A stretch of 64,000 nucleotides of DNA, taken from contig JAKFYH010000009.1 in the NCBI GenBank assembly GCA_021730945.1, positions 22,501-86,500 of the forward strand, in the 5' to 3' direction. The stretch comes from Acidobacteriota bacterium. GTDB taxonomy: Bacteria > Acidobacteriota > Vicinamibacteria > Vicinamibacterales > UBA2999. The translations under genes and the position numbers were made by a program. Shown here piece by piece: positions 46,708 to 55,264 of the stretch (position 1 is its first letter; each line of letters starts with the position of its first letter). The notes beneath the pieces were generated by a model. It did not search any database and was not told where the DNA came from. It saw nothing but the letters and a program-made list of their open reading frames with translations.

Positions 46708-46944
46708 GTGACCGACGACGAAATTCGATCGCTCGTGCGGGTGGCAATCCAGAAGCATCTGGGAACACCTGATGGCGGTGTGCCGATGGATCGGCCTGCC
46801 GCCGCGAGTGCCCCCTCATCGCCAGTACTCTCGATCAGTTTTGGCCGCTACGCCCTGCCGCGGGCGGCCGACGACACCATGTGCATCATCGAACCTGCGG
46901 TGACGTGCAATCACTGCGGCTATTGTCAATGCCACGGGCACTGA
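46708..46944 (+). CDS. Small BMC-linked protein with N-terminal helix and Cys/His cluster
   Basis: 78 residues from GTG 46708 (GGAGGGTC lies about 10 nt upstream); a longer frame to TTG 46669 overlaps the previous gene and is less likely. The N-terminus TDDEIRSLVRVAIQKHLG is an amphipathic helix like an encapsulation peptide. A Pro/Ala/Ser linker follows, and the C-terminus CNHCGYCQCHGH has four Cys and two His in 12 residues, a likely metal or Fe-S site. No family recognised. Codons and position in the operon support a real gene. Confidence 0.65.
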   Translation: MTDDEIRSLVRVAIQKHLGTPDGGVPMDRPAAASAPSSPVLSISFGRYALPRAADDTMCIIEPAVTCNHCGYCQCHGH

Positions 46945-46947
46945 AGA

Positions 46948-46990
46948 AGGTGCTTAGGGTGCGTACGGTGCCTAACGGTGCCTAGGGGTT
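46948..46990. repeat. GGTGCNTA short repeat
   Basis: GGTGCTTA, GGTGCGTA, GGTGCCTA and GGTGCCTA at 9-10 nt spacing between the miniprotein stop and the dehydrogenase start, a third kind of short satellite-like filler in this window. Confidence 0.6.
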
Positions 46991-46997
46991 AGTGCTT

Positions 46998-47945
46998 GTG
47001 AAACCGACAGTGCTGGTGACCCGAAGACTGCCGTCTTCGGTGATCGCTCGACTTGAAGAGGTGTGCGAGGTTGATCTCTACACCGGCCAGACCGCGATTT
47101 CGCGCGACGAGCTCCTGCAGCGAGTGGCCGGCAAGCACGCGCTGGTATGTCTGCTCACCGACACGGTGGACGCGGCCGTGCTCGAGGCGGCGGGACCGTC
47201 GCTGAAGATCGTCGCCAACGTCGCGGTGGGCTACAACAACATCGACGTGCCCGCCTGCCGCGCTCGCGGCGTGGCGGTGACCAACACGCCCGACGTGCTG
47301 ACCAACGCCTGCGCGGACTTCACGTGGGCCCTGATTCTGGCGGTGACCCGGCGCCTTGGTGAAGGCGAGCGGGTCGTGCGGGCCGGCGCCTGGGCCGGAT
47401 GGGCGCTCGATTACATGCTGGGCATGGAGCTGCGGGGCAAGCAACTCGGCCTGGTCGGCCTTGGCCGCATCGGCCGGGCGGTGGCCGAGAAGGCCCCGGC
47501 CTTTGGCATGTCGGTGGCCTACGCGACGCGGACGCCGGCCGACCTCCCCGGGGCGACCCACCTGCCGCTCGATCGCCTGCTGGCGACTTCGGACATTGTG
47601 TCGCTGCACTGCCCGATGACGCCTGAGACCAGGCATCTGATCGACCAGAAGGCGCTGACCAAGATGAAGCGCTCGGCCTACCTGATCAACACGTCGCGTG
47701 GGCCGGTGGTTGACGAGGGCGCGCTGGCCTGGGCGCTCAAGGAGCGGCTGATCGCCGGTGCCGCGCTGGACGTGTACGAGAAGGAGCCCGAGATCCATCC
47801 GGGCTTGATGACGCTTGAGAACGTCTTGCTGATTCCACACCTTGCGAGCGCGACGACGGAAACGCGTACCGGTATGGCCGACCTTGCGGTCTCCAACGCG
47901 ATCGCCGTCGTCAGCGGCCGGCCGCCGCTCACCCCGGTGCCGTGA
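46998..47945 (+). CDS. D-isomer-specific 2-hydroxyacid dehydrogenase (glyoxylate/hydroxypyruvate reductase type)
   Basis: 315 residues from GTG 46998 (GTG 46992 is also possible). Rossmann motif GLVGLGRIGRAVAEKA, active-site Arg in NTSRGPVVDEGAL, Glu in DVYEKEPEIHP and His in LIPHLASAT. NAD(P)H-dependent reduction of a 2-keto acid such as glyoxylate or hydroxypyruvate. The position in the BMC cluster suggests a role in the compartment pathway or in recycling NADH. nth overlaps its stop. Confidence 0.9.
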   Translation: MKPTVLVTRRLPSSVIARLEEVCEVDLYTGQTAISRDELLQRVAGKHALVCLLTDTVDAAVLEAAGPSLKIVANVAVGYNNIDVPACRARGVAVTNTPDVLTNACADFTWALILAVTRRLGEGERVVRAGAWAGWALDYMLGMELRGKQLGLVGLGRIGRAVAEKAPAFGMSVAYATRTPADLPGATHLPLDRLLATSDIVSLHCPMTPETRHLIDQKALTKMKRSAYLINTSRGPVVDEGALAWALKERLIAGAALDVYEKEPEIHPGLMTLENVLLIPHLASATTETRTGMADLAVSNAIAVVSGRPPLTPVP

Positions 47946-48640
47946 CGCGGCCGAGCGACGCGGCCGTCGAGCGTGTCATGCGGATCGTGGCGCGCAAGAT
48001 CGACGGCATGGAACTGCCTGCGATCGAGAAGATTTCCCAAAGCCAGCAAGACGCGCCGTTTCAGATTCTGATCGCGACCCTGCTTTCGGCGCGAACCAAG
48101 GATGCCACGACGCTCGCGGCGTCAACGCGGCTGTTCGCGAAGGCCGCTACGCCGCAAGCGGTGTCGGCGCTGACGGTGACGCAGATCGAGAAGCTGATCT
48201 TTCCGGTCGGTTTCTATCGCAACAAGGCGGTGTTTGTCAGGGCGGCCAGCAAGATGCTGATGGCCAGGTTTGGCGGGCGCGTGCCATCGACCCTCGATGA
48301 ACTGCTGTTGCTGCCCGGGGTTGGCCGCAAGACGGCCAACCTGGTGCTGATTCTGGCCTTCCAGAGCCAGACCAGTATTTGTGTCGATATCCACGTCCAT
48401 CGGATTGCCAATCGGCTGGGCTGGGTCCGGACGCGAGACCCCGAGCAAACCGAGCAGGAACTCTACCGGGTGGTCGCTTCCCGCTGGTGGCCGGTCATCA
48501 ACCTCCACCTGGTCACTTGGGGCCAGAACGTGTGCCGGCCGGTCGCTCCGCGCTGCGGCGCGTGCGCTATTTCGAGCGAGTGCCGGCGCGTGGGTGTCGG
48601 GCGCGTGGGCCGGCCGGCGGCGTCGTCAAAGCGGGTCTAG
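47942..48640 (+). CDS. nth: Endonuclease III
   Basis: 232 residues, GTG start overlapping the dehydrogenase stop by 4 bases. HhH motif [13 protein letters not shown], catalytic Lys in IFPVGFYRNKA, catalytic Asp in CVDIHVHRIANRLG and a [4Fe-4S] loop CRPVAPRCGACAISSEC (C-x6-C-x2-C-x5-C). Bifunctional glycosylase/AP lyase for oxidised pyrimidines. Last gene of the long train. Confidence 0.95.
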   Translation: MTRPSDAAVERVMRIVARKIDGMELPAIEKISQSQQDAPFQILIATLLSARTKDATTLAASTRLFAKAATPQAVSALTVTQIEKLIFPVGFYRNKAVFVRAASKMLMARFGGRVPSTLDELLLLPGVGRKTANLVLILAFQSQTSICVDIHVHRIANRLGWVRTRDPEQTEQELYRVVASRWWPVINLHLVTWGQNVCRPVAPRCGACAISSECRRVGVGRVGRPAASSKRV

Positions 48641-48656
48641 GCGGCCGAAGTTGCGC

Positions 48657-48662
48657 TACACT
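48657..48662 (+). promoter_or_regulatory. -10-like TACACT before the ParA-like gene
   Basis: TACACT ends 8 nt before ATG 48671 with no Shine-Dalgarno sequence; no obvious -35. Confidence 0.4.
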
Positions 48663-48670
48663 GCCTGCAA

Positions 48671-49492
48671 ATGCGCAGGTTGGCTGTAGTCAACATGAAG
48701 GGCGGTGTGGGCAAGACCACGACTTCCGTTCACCTGGCGGCCGGGTTTGCCGCGCAGGGGCAGCGCACTCTCCTGGTGGACGCCGATCCGCAGGGTAATG
48801 TCGGTCACATTCTCGGAGTCACCGCCAACGCCACGATTCGCGAAGTGCTGCTGGGAGAGGTTCCCGCCGCCGCCGCGGTGGTGGCCGATGTGCGTCCCGG
48901 CTTGTCGGTGATGGTGTCGACGCCGGCGGCATTCGCTCTCGACACGATGCTGGCCGGCACCGTACAGCGCGAGACCCTGATGGCGCGGCGGCTGCAGGCC
49001 CTCGAGGATTTCGACGTGATCGTGGTCGACTCGTCGCCGGCGATGAGCCTGTTGACCTACAACGCGCTGCTGTTCGCCGAGGAGTTGGTGGTGCCGGTCG
49101 GCATGGACGCCATGGCCATCGTCGGTGCGAGGCAGACGCTCGATGGGGTGCGCGAGATCCGCAGCTTGTGGCCCGACCGGCGGCTTGCGCTGACGGCGGT
49201 GTTGCCGGTTTGCGTGAACCTGCAGACGTATGCGAGTCGCGCCGCGCTTGACGCGCTGCGCCAGGACGCCGAGATGGCACCCAAGCTGTTCGAGCCCGGC
49301 ATCCGCCAGTGCCTCGACCTGACCTATGCGGCGGCGGCCCACCAGACCATCTGGGAGTACGCGCCCAGGAGCCGCGCCGCCGACGACTACGACGGGTTGA
49401 TTCGATGGCTGTCGCGTGGCGGTGACGATCACCAGGAGTTAAACCAGGATGGCGAAGAAGTCCCGGCCGGCATTCAGCGCGCCGTCCACTAG
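48671..49492 (+). CDS. ParA/MinD family ATPase, orphan
   Basis: 273 residues. Deviant Walker A KGGVGKTTTSVHLA, VDADPQGN (Walker A') and IVVDSSPAMS (Walker B). ParA/Soj-type fold. No parB gene is adjacent; the next two genes encode a small TM protein and a TMEM175-like channel. It may position something other than the chromosome. Its 3' end overlaps the next gene by 44 bases. Confidence 0.9.
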   Translation: MRRLAVVNMKGGVGKTTTSVHLAAGFAAQGQRTLLVDADPQGNVGHILGVTANATIREVLLGEVPAAAAVVADVRPGLSVMVSTPAAFALDTMLAGTVQRETLMARRLQALEDFDVIVVDSSPAMSLLTYNALLFAEELVVPVGMDAMAIVGARQTLDGVREIRSLWPDRRLALTAVLPVCVNLQTYASRAALDALRQDAEMAPKLFEPGIRQCLDLTYAAAAHQTIWEYAPRSRAADDYDGLIRWLSRGGDDHQELNQDGEEVPAGIQRAVH

Positions 49493-49781
49493 CGAGCGGA
49501 AGGCGCCGGCGCCGGCGTGGGTCTATCGCTCGGAACCGGAGCCAAAACCCCGCGTTGCGACCCGTCGACCGCCGGCGGCCGCGCCGGCCAAGCTGCCCGG
49601 TCGCACGACCAGAACGGCCAGGGCGCTCCCCGAAGGGCGGTCCGCCGGAGTGGTGGTATCCAGTCTGGCGCTGCTGATGTATCCGTGCGCGGCCGTCGCG
49701 GTCTTCGTCGGCGCGCCGATCGAGCGCTGGTGGCGAACTCGGGGCCACGTGCCGTCGACGGCACCGCATGAATCAGCCTGA
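49449..49781 (+). CDS. Small basic protein with one TM helix
   Basis: 110 residues: a Pro/Ala/Arg-rich N-terminus (pI clearly basic) followed by one TM segment (GVVVSSLALLMYPCAAVAVFVG) and a short tail. No family recognised. It overlaps the ParA-like gene by 44 bases and the channel gene by 14 bases in different frames, so it is probably translated as part of that operon. It may be a membrane anchor for the ATPase. Confidence 0.6.
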   Translation: MAKKSRPAFSAPSTSERKAPAPAWVYRSEPEPKPRVATRRPPAAAPAKLPGRTTRTARALPEGRSAGVVVSSLALLMYPCAAVAVFVGAPIERWWRTRGHVPSTAPHESA

Positions 49782-50412
49782 ACCACTGGCGGAGGCCGGC
49801 CGCGACGAAATCATCGCTGTTCACCGCGTCGCCGGCCTGTCCGACGCGGTCTTCGCGATCGCGATGACGCTGCTCGTCCTCGAACTGCGCGTCCCCGAGA
49901 TGCCGCGCAACGTCGCAGAAGGTGAGCTGCTGGGCGCTTTGCTCGAACTGGCGCCGGTCGCTACGGCCTTTGTCTGGACGTTCTTGCTGTCGTCGCTGTT
50001 CTGGTATCTGCAAGCCCGCCAGCTCCAGTTGATCGCACGGCTTGAGCGTCCGATGGTGGTGGTCAACCTGGTCACGCTGATGATGGTGGCGCTGTTGCCA
50101 TTTTCGGCGGCGCTCCAGGGTCGCCATCCGGAGAACGCGGTCGCGGGCATGGCGTATTTTGGCAACATGGCGGCCATATCCTTAGCCTTGCTGATTCACT
50201 GGCGGATGGCCCTTAACTACGGCGCCCTCGAGAAGGCGGAAGACCACCCCGATGTCGTGCGCCTCTCGAACACGATGCCGGTCTATCCATTGGCCAGCAT
50301 CGTGGCGTTGCTGGCCGCCCTGATCGGTCCGGTGGCTTCGACGATAGCCTTTATTGGCACAATCGGTGTGTTCTCGACCTGGCAACGGTTCCGCTCTCGA
50401 AGGGCGGCCTAA
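49768..50412 (+). CDS. TMEM175 (DUF1211) family potassium channel-like protein
   Basis: 214 residues, six predicted TM helices. The family signature is RVAGLSDAVFAIAMTLLVLELRVPEM (given here as GLSDAVFAIAMTLLVL), equivalent to the FSD-containing first helix of TMEM175 channels. Likely mediates K+ leakage. It overlaps the upstream small gene by 14 bases. Confidence 0.85.
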   Translation: MNQPEPLAEAGRDEIIAVHRVAGLSDAVFAIAMTLLVLELRVPEMPRNVAEGELLGALLELAPVATAFVWTFLLSSLFWYLQARQLQLIARLERPMVVVNLVTLMMVALLPFSAALQGRHPENAVAGMAYFGNMAAISLALLIHWRMALNYGALEKAEDHPDVVRLSNTMPVYPLASIVALLAALIGPVASTIAFIGTIGVFSTWQRFRSRRAA

Positions 50413-50438
50413 GCATCGGCCGGGGTTTCCGCCCGGTG

Positions 50439-50444
50439 TATCCT
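50439..50444 (+). promoter_or_regulatory. -10-like TATCCT for the PPIase gene
   Basis: TATCCT within the 150-bp gap after the channel gene. Transcription from it would give a leader of about 110 nt containing the 50525-50545 hairpin. Confidence 0.3.
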
Positions 50445-50524
50445 CGGAGTGGCGCTGTGAGCCACCGCTTCGAGTGTGCGTGAAGTGCCAGGCTGTGCTT
50501 GCGCGCGTCGATTTCAATCGTGAT

Positions 50525-50545
50525 GGACAAGCCCGGCGCTTGTCC
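50525..50545 (+). promoter_or_regulatory. GGACAA/TTGTCC hairpin in the PPIase leader
   Basis: GGACAAGC-CCGGC-GCTTGTCC, a perfect 8-bp inverted repeat 18 nt before the ATG at 50564 and just upstream of the GGGAGG ribosome binding site. Shares half-sites and placement with the yebC leader dyad. Confidence 0.55.
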
Positions 50546-50563
50546 CCATAGGGAGGCAACTCG

Positions 50564-51169
50564 ATGTCCGTTCGGATCCTGACGTTCGTCTTTGCAAGCG
50601 TGCTCGCAGGCGTGGTGGCCGCGGGCGCCCAGACGTCCCCGGCCAAACCGGCCCCGGCCAAGGTCCCGGCTGCCGCGGCCAAGCCAGGCCAGACCTCGCC
50701 GGGTGCGGGTCCGGTGGTGGTTGTGGAAACCGAGAAGGGGACGTTCGAGTTTGAGACCTATCCCAACGAGGCGCCCAAGACGGTGGCGCATATTCTCGGC
50801 CTGATCAACAAGCGCTTCTACAACGGGCAGCGCGTCCATCGTGTAGTACCTGGTTTTGTGATCCAGATGGGCGATCCGGCCACCCGCGACATGACCAAGC
50901 AGGCCATGTGGGGGTCGGGCGGCAGTGGCACGTCGATCGGCGTGGCTGAGATTTCGAAGACCCGCACGCATGTGCGCGGCGCGGTTGCGATGGCGCACGC
51001 GGGTGACGCGGCCAAGGCCGACAGCCAGTTCTACGTCACGCTGGCCGAGGTGCATCGTCTCGACCCCGACTACACCGTGTTCGGGAAGATCATTTCCGGC
51101 ATGGACGTGGTGATGAAGATCGCCCAGACCGATCGCATTGTCAGAGTAACCGTGCGCGGGGCAAAGTAG
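50564..51169 (+). CDS. Periplasmic cyclophilin-type peptidyl-prolyl isomerase
   Basis: 201 residues: signal peptide (ILTFVFASVLAGVVAAGAQ), an Ala/Pro/Lys linker and a cyclophilin domain (about 50-200): VVVETEKGTFEFETYPNEAPKTV, FYNGQRVHRVVPGFVIQMGDP with the catalytic Arg, AHAGDAAKADSQFYVTL and FGKIISGMDVV. GGGAGG lies 8 nt upstream of the ATG. Its 3' end overlaps the convergent DUF72 gene by 29 bases. Confidence 0.9.
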   Translation: MSVRILTFVFASVLAGVVAAGAQTSPAKPAPAKVPAAAAKPGQTSPGAGPVVVVETEKGTFEFETYPNEAPKTVAHILGLINKRFYNGQRVHRVVPGFVIQMGDPATRDMTKQAMWGSGGSGTSIGVAEISKTRTHVRGAVAMAHAGDAAKADSQFYVTLAEVHRLDPDYTVFGKIISGMDVVMKIAQTDRIVRVTVRGAK

Positions 51170-52049
51170 CGACGCCGGCCAGTTCGGGATAGCGCTCGAC
51201 GAGCTCGGCCGGCAGTGGCGCCGTGACGGGCTCGTCGAGCATGCGTTTGAGCGTCGTCGCATTGGCCACCGCCTGCGCCGAGAAGTGATTGTTCAGCAGC
51301 AGATACGCCTTCTTGGCGGTGTGCCCTGCCAGCCGAATCGTGGCGGCGATCGGCTCCAGTTCACTGGTTTCGTAGTGGTAGTTATATCGATCCTCGGCCT
51401 GGTCGTGATCCCACCAGTGCTCGGCGTTGCGGCCGTGCAGGCGCAGGTAGAACAGGTCGCCGTGGTGCGGCGACTGATCTTGCCGGATCGACGTGCCGAA
51501 CTTGGGTTCGTCAATCCGCACCCAGGCCGCCGCGCCGGTCTCGAGCACGGCGCGCGTGTCGGCTTCGGCATTACTCCACGACGCGTGACGCAGTTCCACG
51601 GCCATTGAGTACCCCGCGAACGTCCGCAGGAGCCAGCCCAGGTAGGCCGATGCCTCGGGCGAATGGTGGAAACTCGACGGGAACTGCGCGAGGATCGGTC
51701 CGAGTTTTCCCGCCGCTGCCAGCGGATCGATTCCGGCCTTGAACCCATCGACGTCGGCCTGGCCGATCGCCGTCGGGTCGGCTGTCATGCGGGGATGGGT
51801 AAACTTCTGAAACAGCTTCACAGCGAACTCAAAATGGCCCGGCGTCCGCCGCGCCCATCCGAGCGTGACGTTGGCACGTGGCTGGCCGTAGAAGGTGCTG
51901 TTGACCTCGACCACATTGAAGCGTTCGGCGTAGAAGGCGAGTTCGTCGAAGCCCCGCTGGCGGTCCTCCGGCCGTGGATAGAAGATACCGTTCCACGTGC
52001 CCCGGCCCGTGGGGTAGTTCCAGCCTGATGTCCCCACGCGAAGCTCCAT
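51141..52049 (-). CDS. DUF72 family protein
   Basis: 302 residues. The DUF72 TIM-barrel-like pattern is clear: MELRVGTSGWNYP, FNVVEVNSTFYGQP, FAVKLFQKFTH, LAQFPSSFHH, FAGYSMAVELRHASW, WVRIDEP and YLRLHGRN with AYLLLNNHFSAQAV near the end. The family has no settled function. Start ATG 52049 is chosen because TATTAT lies 9 nt upstream. Confidence 0.9.
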   Translation of the reverse strand: MELRVGTSGWNYPTGRGTWNGIFYPRPEDRQRGFDELAFYAERFNVVEVNSTFYGQPRANVTLGWARRTPGHFEFAVKLFQKFTHPRMTADPTAIGQADVDGFKAGIDPLAAAGKLGPILAQFPSSFHHSPEASAYLGWLLRTFAGYSMAVELRHASWSNAEADTRAVLETGAAAWVRIDEPKFGTSIRQDQSPHHGDLFYLRLHGRNAEHWWDHDQAEDRYNYHYETSELEPIAATIRLAGHTAKKAYLLLNNHFSAQAVANATTLKRMLDEPVTAPLPAELVERYPELAGVATLPRARLL

Positions 52050-52054
52050 GGAGC

Positions 52055-52064
52055 TAAAATAATA
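52055..52064. promoter_or_regulatory. Overlapping divergent -10 hexamers (DUF72 / queE)
   Basis: TATTAT on the minus strand (52064-52059) ends 9 nt before DUF72 ATG; TAAAAT on the plus strand (52055-52060) ends 12 nt before queE ATG. The hexamers overlap by two bases in a 23-bp intergenic gap. Confidence 0.4.
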
Positions 52065-52072
52065 GGTTCGGG

Positions 52073-52714
52073 ATGCTGACAATCAACGAGATATTCCACT
52101 CCATCCAGGGCGAGTCGACCCACGCCGGGCGGCCGTGTGTGTTCGTGCGCCTCACGGCCTGCGATCTGCGCTGCCGCTGGTGCGACACGCCGTATGCCTT
52201 CCACGAGGGGCGCAAGATGAGCGTGGACGAAGTGGTGGCGGAGGTTGAGGCCCGAGGCTGCCCGGTGGTGGAAGTGACGGGCGGCGAGCCGCTTCTGCAG
52301 GCCGAGGTGTATCCGCTGATGCAGCGTTTGCTCGAGGCCGGCAAGACCGTGCTGATTGAAACCGGTGGTCACCGCAGCATCGCGCAGGTGCCGGCCGGCG
52401 TCGTTCGCATCATGGACGTGAAATGCCCGGGTTCCGGCGAGGCCGAGGCCAATGACTGGTCGAATCTCGCCTTGCTCACCCACACCGACGAGGTGAAGTT
52501 CGTGATCGCCGATCGCGTGGACTACGAGTACGCGCGTGACATCGTCCATCGCGAACGGCTCACCGGCCGCGTGGCCGCGGTGCTGTTCTCGCCCGTCCAC
52601 GGCGAGCTGGAAGCCAAGCAGCTGGCCGAGTGGGTCATCGCCGATCGCCTCGAGGTTCGGGTGCAGCTCCAGATGCACAAGTTCATCTGGACGCCAGAGA
52701 CGCGCGGTGTCTAG
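52073..52714 (+). CDS. queE: 7-carboxy-7-deazaguanine synthase
   Basis: 213 residues, a radical SAM enzyme of the queuosine pathway. [20 protein letters not shown], the cluster motif CDLRCRWCD (C-x3-C-x2-C), [10 protein letters not shown] and a C-terminal [17 protein letters not shown]. Makes CDG from 6-carboxytetrahydropterin. Its stop overlaps the queC start by 8 bases; queD is not visible. Confidence 0.94.
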   Translation: MLTINEIFHSIQGESTHAGRPCVFVRLTACDLRCRWCDTPYAFHEGRKMSVDEVVAEVEARGCPVVEVTGGEPLLQAEVYPLMQRLLEAGKTVLIETGGHRSIAQVPAGVVRIMDVKCPGSGEAEANDWSNLALLTHTDEVKFVIADRVDYEYARDIVHRERLTGRVAAVLFSPVHGELEAKQLAEWVIADRLEVRVQLQMHKFIWTPETRGV

Positions 52715-53429
52715 CGGATCCACTCGGAAGTCGGCGGCGGCGCGGCAGCCGCCGGCCGTGGTGCTGTTAAGCGGGGGACTGGATTCCTATACCGCCGCCG
52801 CCATCGCCAAGCGTGACGGGTTTGCCCTGTTCGCCCTCAGCATCAACTACGGCCAGCGGCACGCCGCGGAGCTCGGCGCCTCGCGGGCCGTCGCCGCCGC
52901 GTTGGGCGTCGAGCGCCACCTCGAACTGGCGCTCGATCTGTCGCAGATTGGCGGGTCGTCGCTCACCTCGGCGGCGATGGCGGTGCCCAAGGATCACCCG
53001 ATCGACTCCAGCGTCATCCCCAATACCTATGTCCCGGCGCGCAATACCATCTTCCTGTCGATGGCCCTCGGCTGGGCCGAAGTGCTGGGTGCGGCCGACA
53101 TCGTGATTGGCGTCAACGCGCTCGACTATTCCGGCTATCCGGACTGCCGGCCCGAATTCATTCAAGGGTTCGAGCAGGTGGCCCGGCTGGCCACCAAGGC
53201 GGGGGTCGAGGGCCGGCCCCTCCACATCCACACGCCGCTCATCAGCCTGTCGAAAGCCGGCATCATCCGTCTGGGGCTGACGCTCGGTCTCGACTACGGC
53301 CTGACCCACAGCTGCTACGACCCACCGCCCTCGGGCCGCCCGTGTGGGCGGTGCGATAGCTGCCGCCTTCGCGCCGCCGGGTTTGCCGAAGTTGGTGCAA
53401 GCGACCCGCTGATCAGGCCAGCGGACTGA
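52707..53429 (+). CDS. queC: 7-cyano-7-deazaguanine synthase
   Basis: 240 residues. ATP-pyrophosphatase loop [44 protein letters not shown] and the C-terminal zinc site ([17 protein letters not shown]). It converts CDG to preQ0. GTG 52707 overlaps queE; about 15 N-terminal residues are a basic extension before the core, so a start further in is possible. Confidence 0.94.
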   Translation: MSSGSTRKSAAARQPPAVVLLSGGLDSYTAAAIAKRDGFALFALSINYGQRHAAELGASRAVAAALGVERHLELALDLSQIGGSSLTSAAMAVPKDHPIDSSVIPNTYVPARNTIFLSMALGWAEVLGAADIVIGVNALDYSGYPDCRPEFIQGFEQVARLATKAGVEGRPLHIHTPLISLSKAGIIRLGLTLGLDYGLTHSCYDPPPSGRPCGRCDSCRLRAAGFAEVGASDPLIRPAD

Positions 53430-53449
53430 TACCATTCGCCCTGACTCCC

Positions 53450-55264
53450 GTGGCCCAGCCGCTCAGACGCCAGATACTGCTCGTTACCATCGTGATCACC
53501 GTCGTGGTCTACACCGCGATTGGCTATGGCGCCTACCTCACCTACGGCGAGCACGTCCGCCAACTGGCGAACGAGACGGCGACGATGGCGGCCACGGTGG
53601 TGGTGTATGTGAATCGCAATCTCGAGGCGGCTGACGCCGTGGCCGTGACCGCGTCGCGCCACCCGAGCATGCGCGATCTGAATCCCACGGCGGCGGCCGA
53701 GGTGCTGTTGCCGCTGGTCGGCGGGCGCGACCGCTTGCTCAACAACGCCCTGCTGGCTGACACCAACGGCCGGGTGCAAGCCTGGGCGCGGCCACCGGAC
53801 GCCAAGGTCGAGGGCCTGATCGACCCGGCGTGGATCAAGTCGGTCGCCAACAACGGTCGGACGCAGATTAGCCCCATGCTGGGCGGACCAGGCGATACGG
53901 CGCACGCCATTGTGCTCGGCTACCCAATCACGTCGCTTGAGGGTTCGGTGGTTGGTGTGGTCGGTCTCTCGGTCCACCTCGAAGCCATCGAACAGATTCT
54001 CCGGTCGATTCCGCTGCCTGAGGGCTCGGTCGTGACCCTCACCGACAAAGACAGCGTGGTGGTGGCGCGCAGCCTCGACTCGGCCGCCTACGTCGGCCGG
54101 CCGATTGCATCCCGGTCGGAGTTGCTCCAGCCGTCGCAGGTGCCGTCAACCGTGATTCGCACGGGCGTCGATGGCGTCGAGCGCGTGTTTGGCAACGCCG
54201 TGATCGAACGGGGACCCTGGCTCGCCAGTGTCGGCATTCCCACCAGCGTGGCGCGGGCGCGAACGGCGCCCATCTACTGGCGCAATTTCAGTGTCTCGAT
54301 CGTCGCCACCTTGCTCGTCTTCGCGGTGACCTACCTGTTTGGCCGGCGGTGGTTGCAGGCGTTCGATCACCTGGACGCGGCGGCTCATCGCGTCAGCCGC
54401 GGCGATTTGTCGCCGCTTCACGCGCGGCCGATGCCGACCGCCGAGATGGAGCACCTCCAGCAGACGGTGAGCAGCATGATCACCAACCTGCAGAGTGCGC
54501 ACGACGCCATCGCTTCGCAAGTGGACGACGAGCGGCGGATGCGCCAGGAGGTGGAGTCACTGCAGCAGCAGGTGATCCGGCAGGAACGACTGGCAGCGAT
54601 CGGCGTGCTGGTGTCCGGCGTGGCCCACGAGCTGAACAATCCGCTCCAGGCCATTCTCGGGTTCGCCGAGCTGCTGCAGATGCAGAAGGACATGCCAGAG
54701 TCGGCGCGCGCCGACTTGACGCTGATCCAGAAGGAGAGCGCGCGGGCCAGCGCCATCATCCGCAACCTCTCGCGCTTCGGGCGTCAGATGTCGGAGCCAT
54801 CGCCGGTCAAGTTGCGCGACGTGGTCGCCTCGGTCATGGAACTGCGGCAGCGCAAGCTCGAGGAACTCAACATTCGCGTCGAGGTCGACGAGAAGTCGGT
54901 GGCGCAGGTGATGGCGATCTTTACCGAGCTGCAGCAGGTGCTGCTGAACTTTGCCATCAATGCCGAGCAAGCCCTGGTGCAAAGCGGCAACACCCGGCGC
55001 GAGATCGTGGTCCGCACCGGCGATCGCGACGGGTGGGCCTGGGTGGAACTGGAGGACTCCGGACCTGGCGTGCCCCCGGAGCACGAGGCCAAGTTGTTCC
55101 AGCCGTTTTACACGACCAAGCCGGTCGGCGAAGGCACCGGCCTGGGCTTGTCGGTCAGCTACGACATCATCCGTTCGCACGGCGGCCGCATCGGCTATCG
55201 CGGTGCGGCGTCCGGCGGCGCGGTGTTCTACTTCGAGCTGCCGATCGTCCCGGCTGGGCCATGA
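53450..55264 (+). CDS. Sensor histidine kinase with dCache-like sensor, HAMP, HisKA and HATPase
   Basis: 604 residues, GTG start. TM1 (ILLVTIVITVVVYTAIGYGAYL), a dCache-type extracellular domain (about 40-270), TM2 (FSVSIVATLLVFAVTYLF), HAMP (about 300-350), a coiled coil, HisKA with SGVAHELNNPLQAILG, and HATPase_c (N-box FAINAEQAL, G1 DSGPGVP, G2 GTGLGLSVSY). No response regulator is adjacent. It overlaps the editing-protein gene by ATGA. Confidence 0.92.
   Translation: MAQPLRRQILLVTIVITVVVYTAIGYGAYLTYGEHVRQLANETATMAATVVVYVNRNLEAADAVAVTASRHPSMRDLNPTAAAEVLLPLVGGRDRLLNNALLADTNGRVQAWARPPDAKVEGLIDPAWIKSVANNGRTQISPMLGGPGDTAHAIVLGYPITSLEGSVVGVVGLSVHLEAIEQILRSIPLPEGSVVTLTDKDSVVVARSLDSAAYVGRPIASRSELLQPSQVPSTVIRTGVDGVERVFGNAVIERGPWLASVGIPTSVARARTAPIYWRNFSVSIVATLLVFAVTYLFGRRWLQAFDHLDAAAHRVSRGDLSPLHARPMPTAEMEHLQQTVSSMITNLQSAHDAIASQVDDERRMRQEVESLQQQVIRQERLAAIGVLVSGVAHELNNPLQAILGFAELLQMQKDMPESARADLTLIQKESARASAIIRNLSRFGRQMSEPSPVKLRDVVASVMELRQRKLEELNIRVEVDEKSVAQVMAIFTELQQVLLNFAINAEQALVQSGNTRREIVVRTGDRDGWAWVELEDSGPGVPPEHEAKLFQPFYTTKPVGEGTGLGLSVSYDIIRSHGGRIGYRGAASGGAVFYFELPIVPAGP

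Noticed and set aside
54349-55260. Upstream extension of the AlaX-type frame
   Set aside because: Out-of-frame shadow of the histidine kinase; ATG 55261 overlaps the kinase stop in the usual ATGA way.
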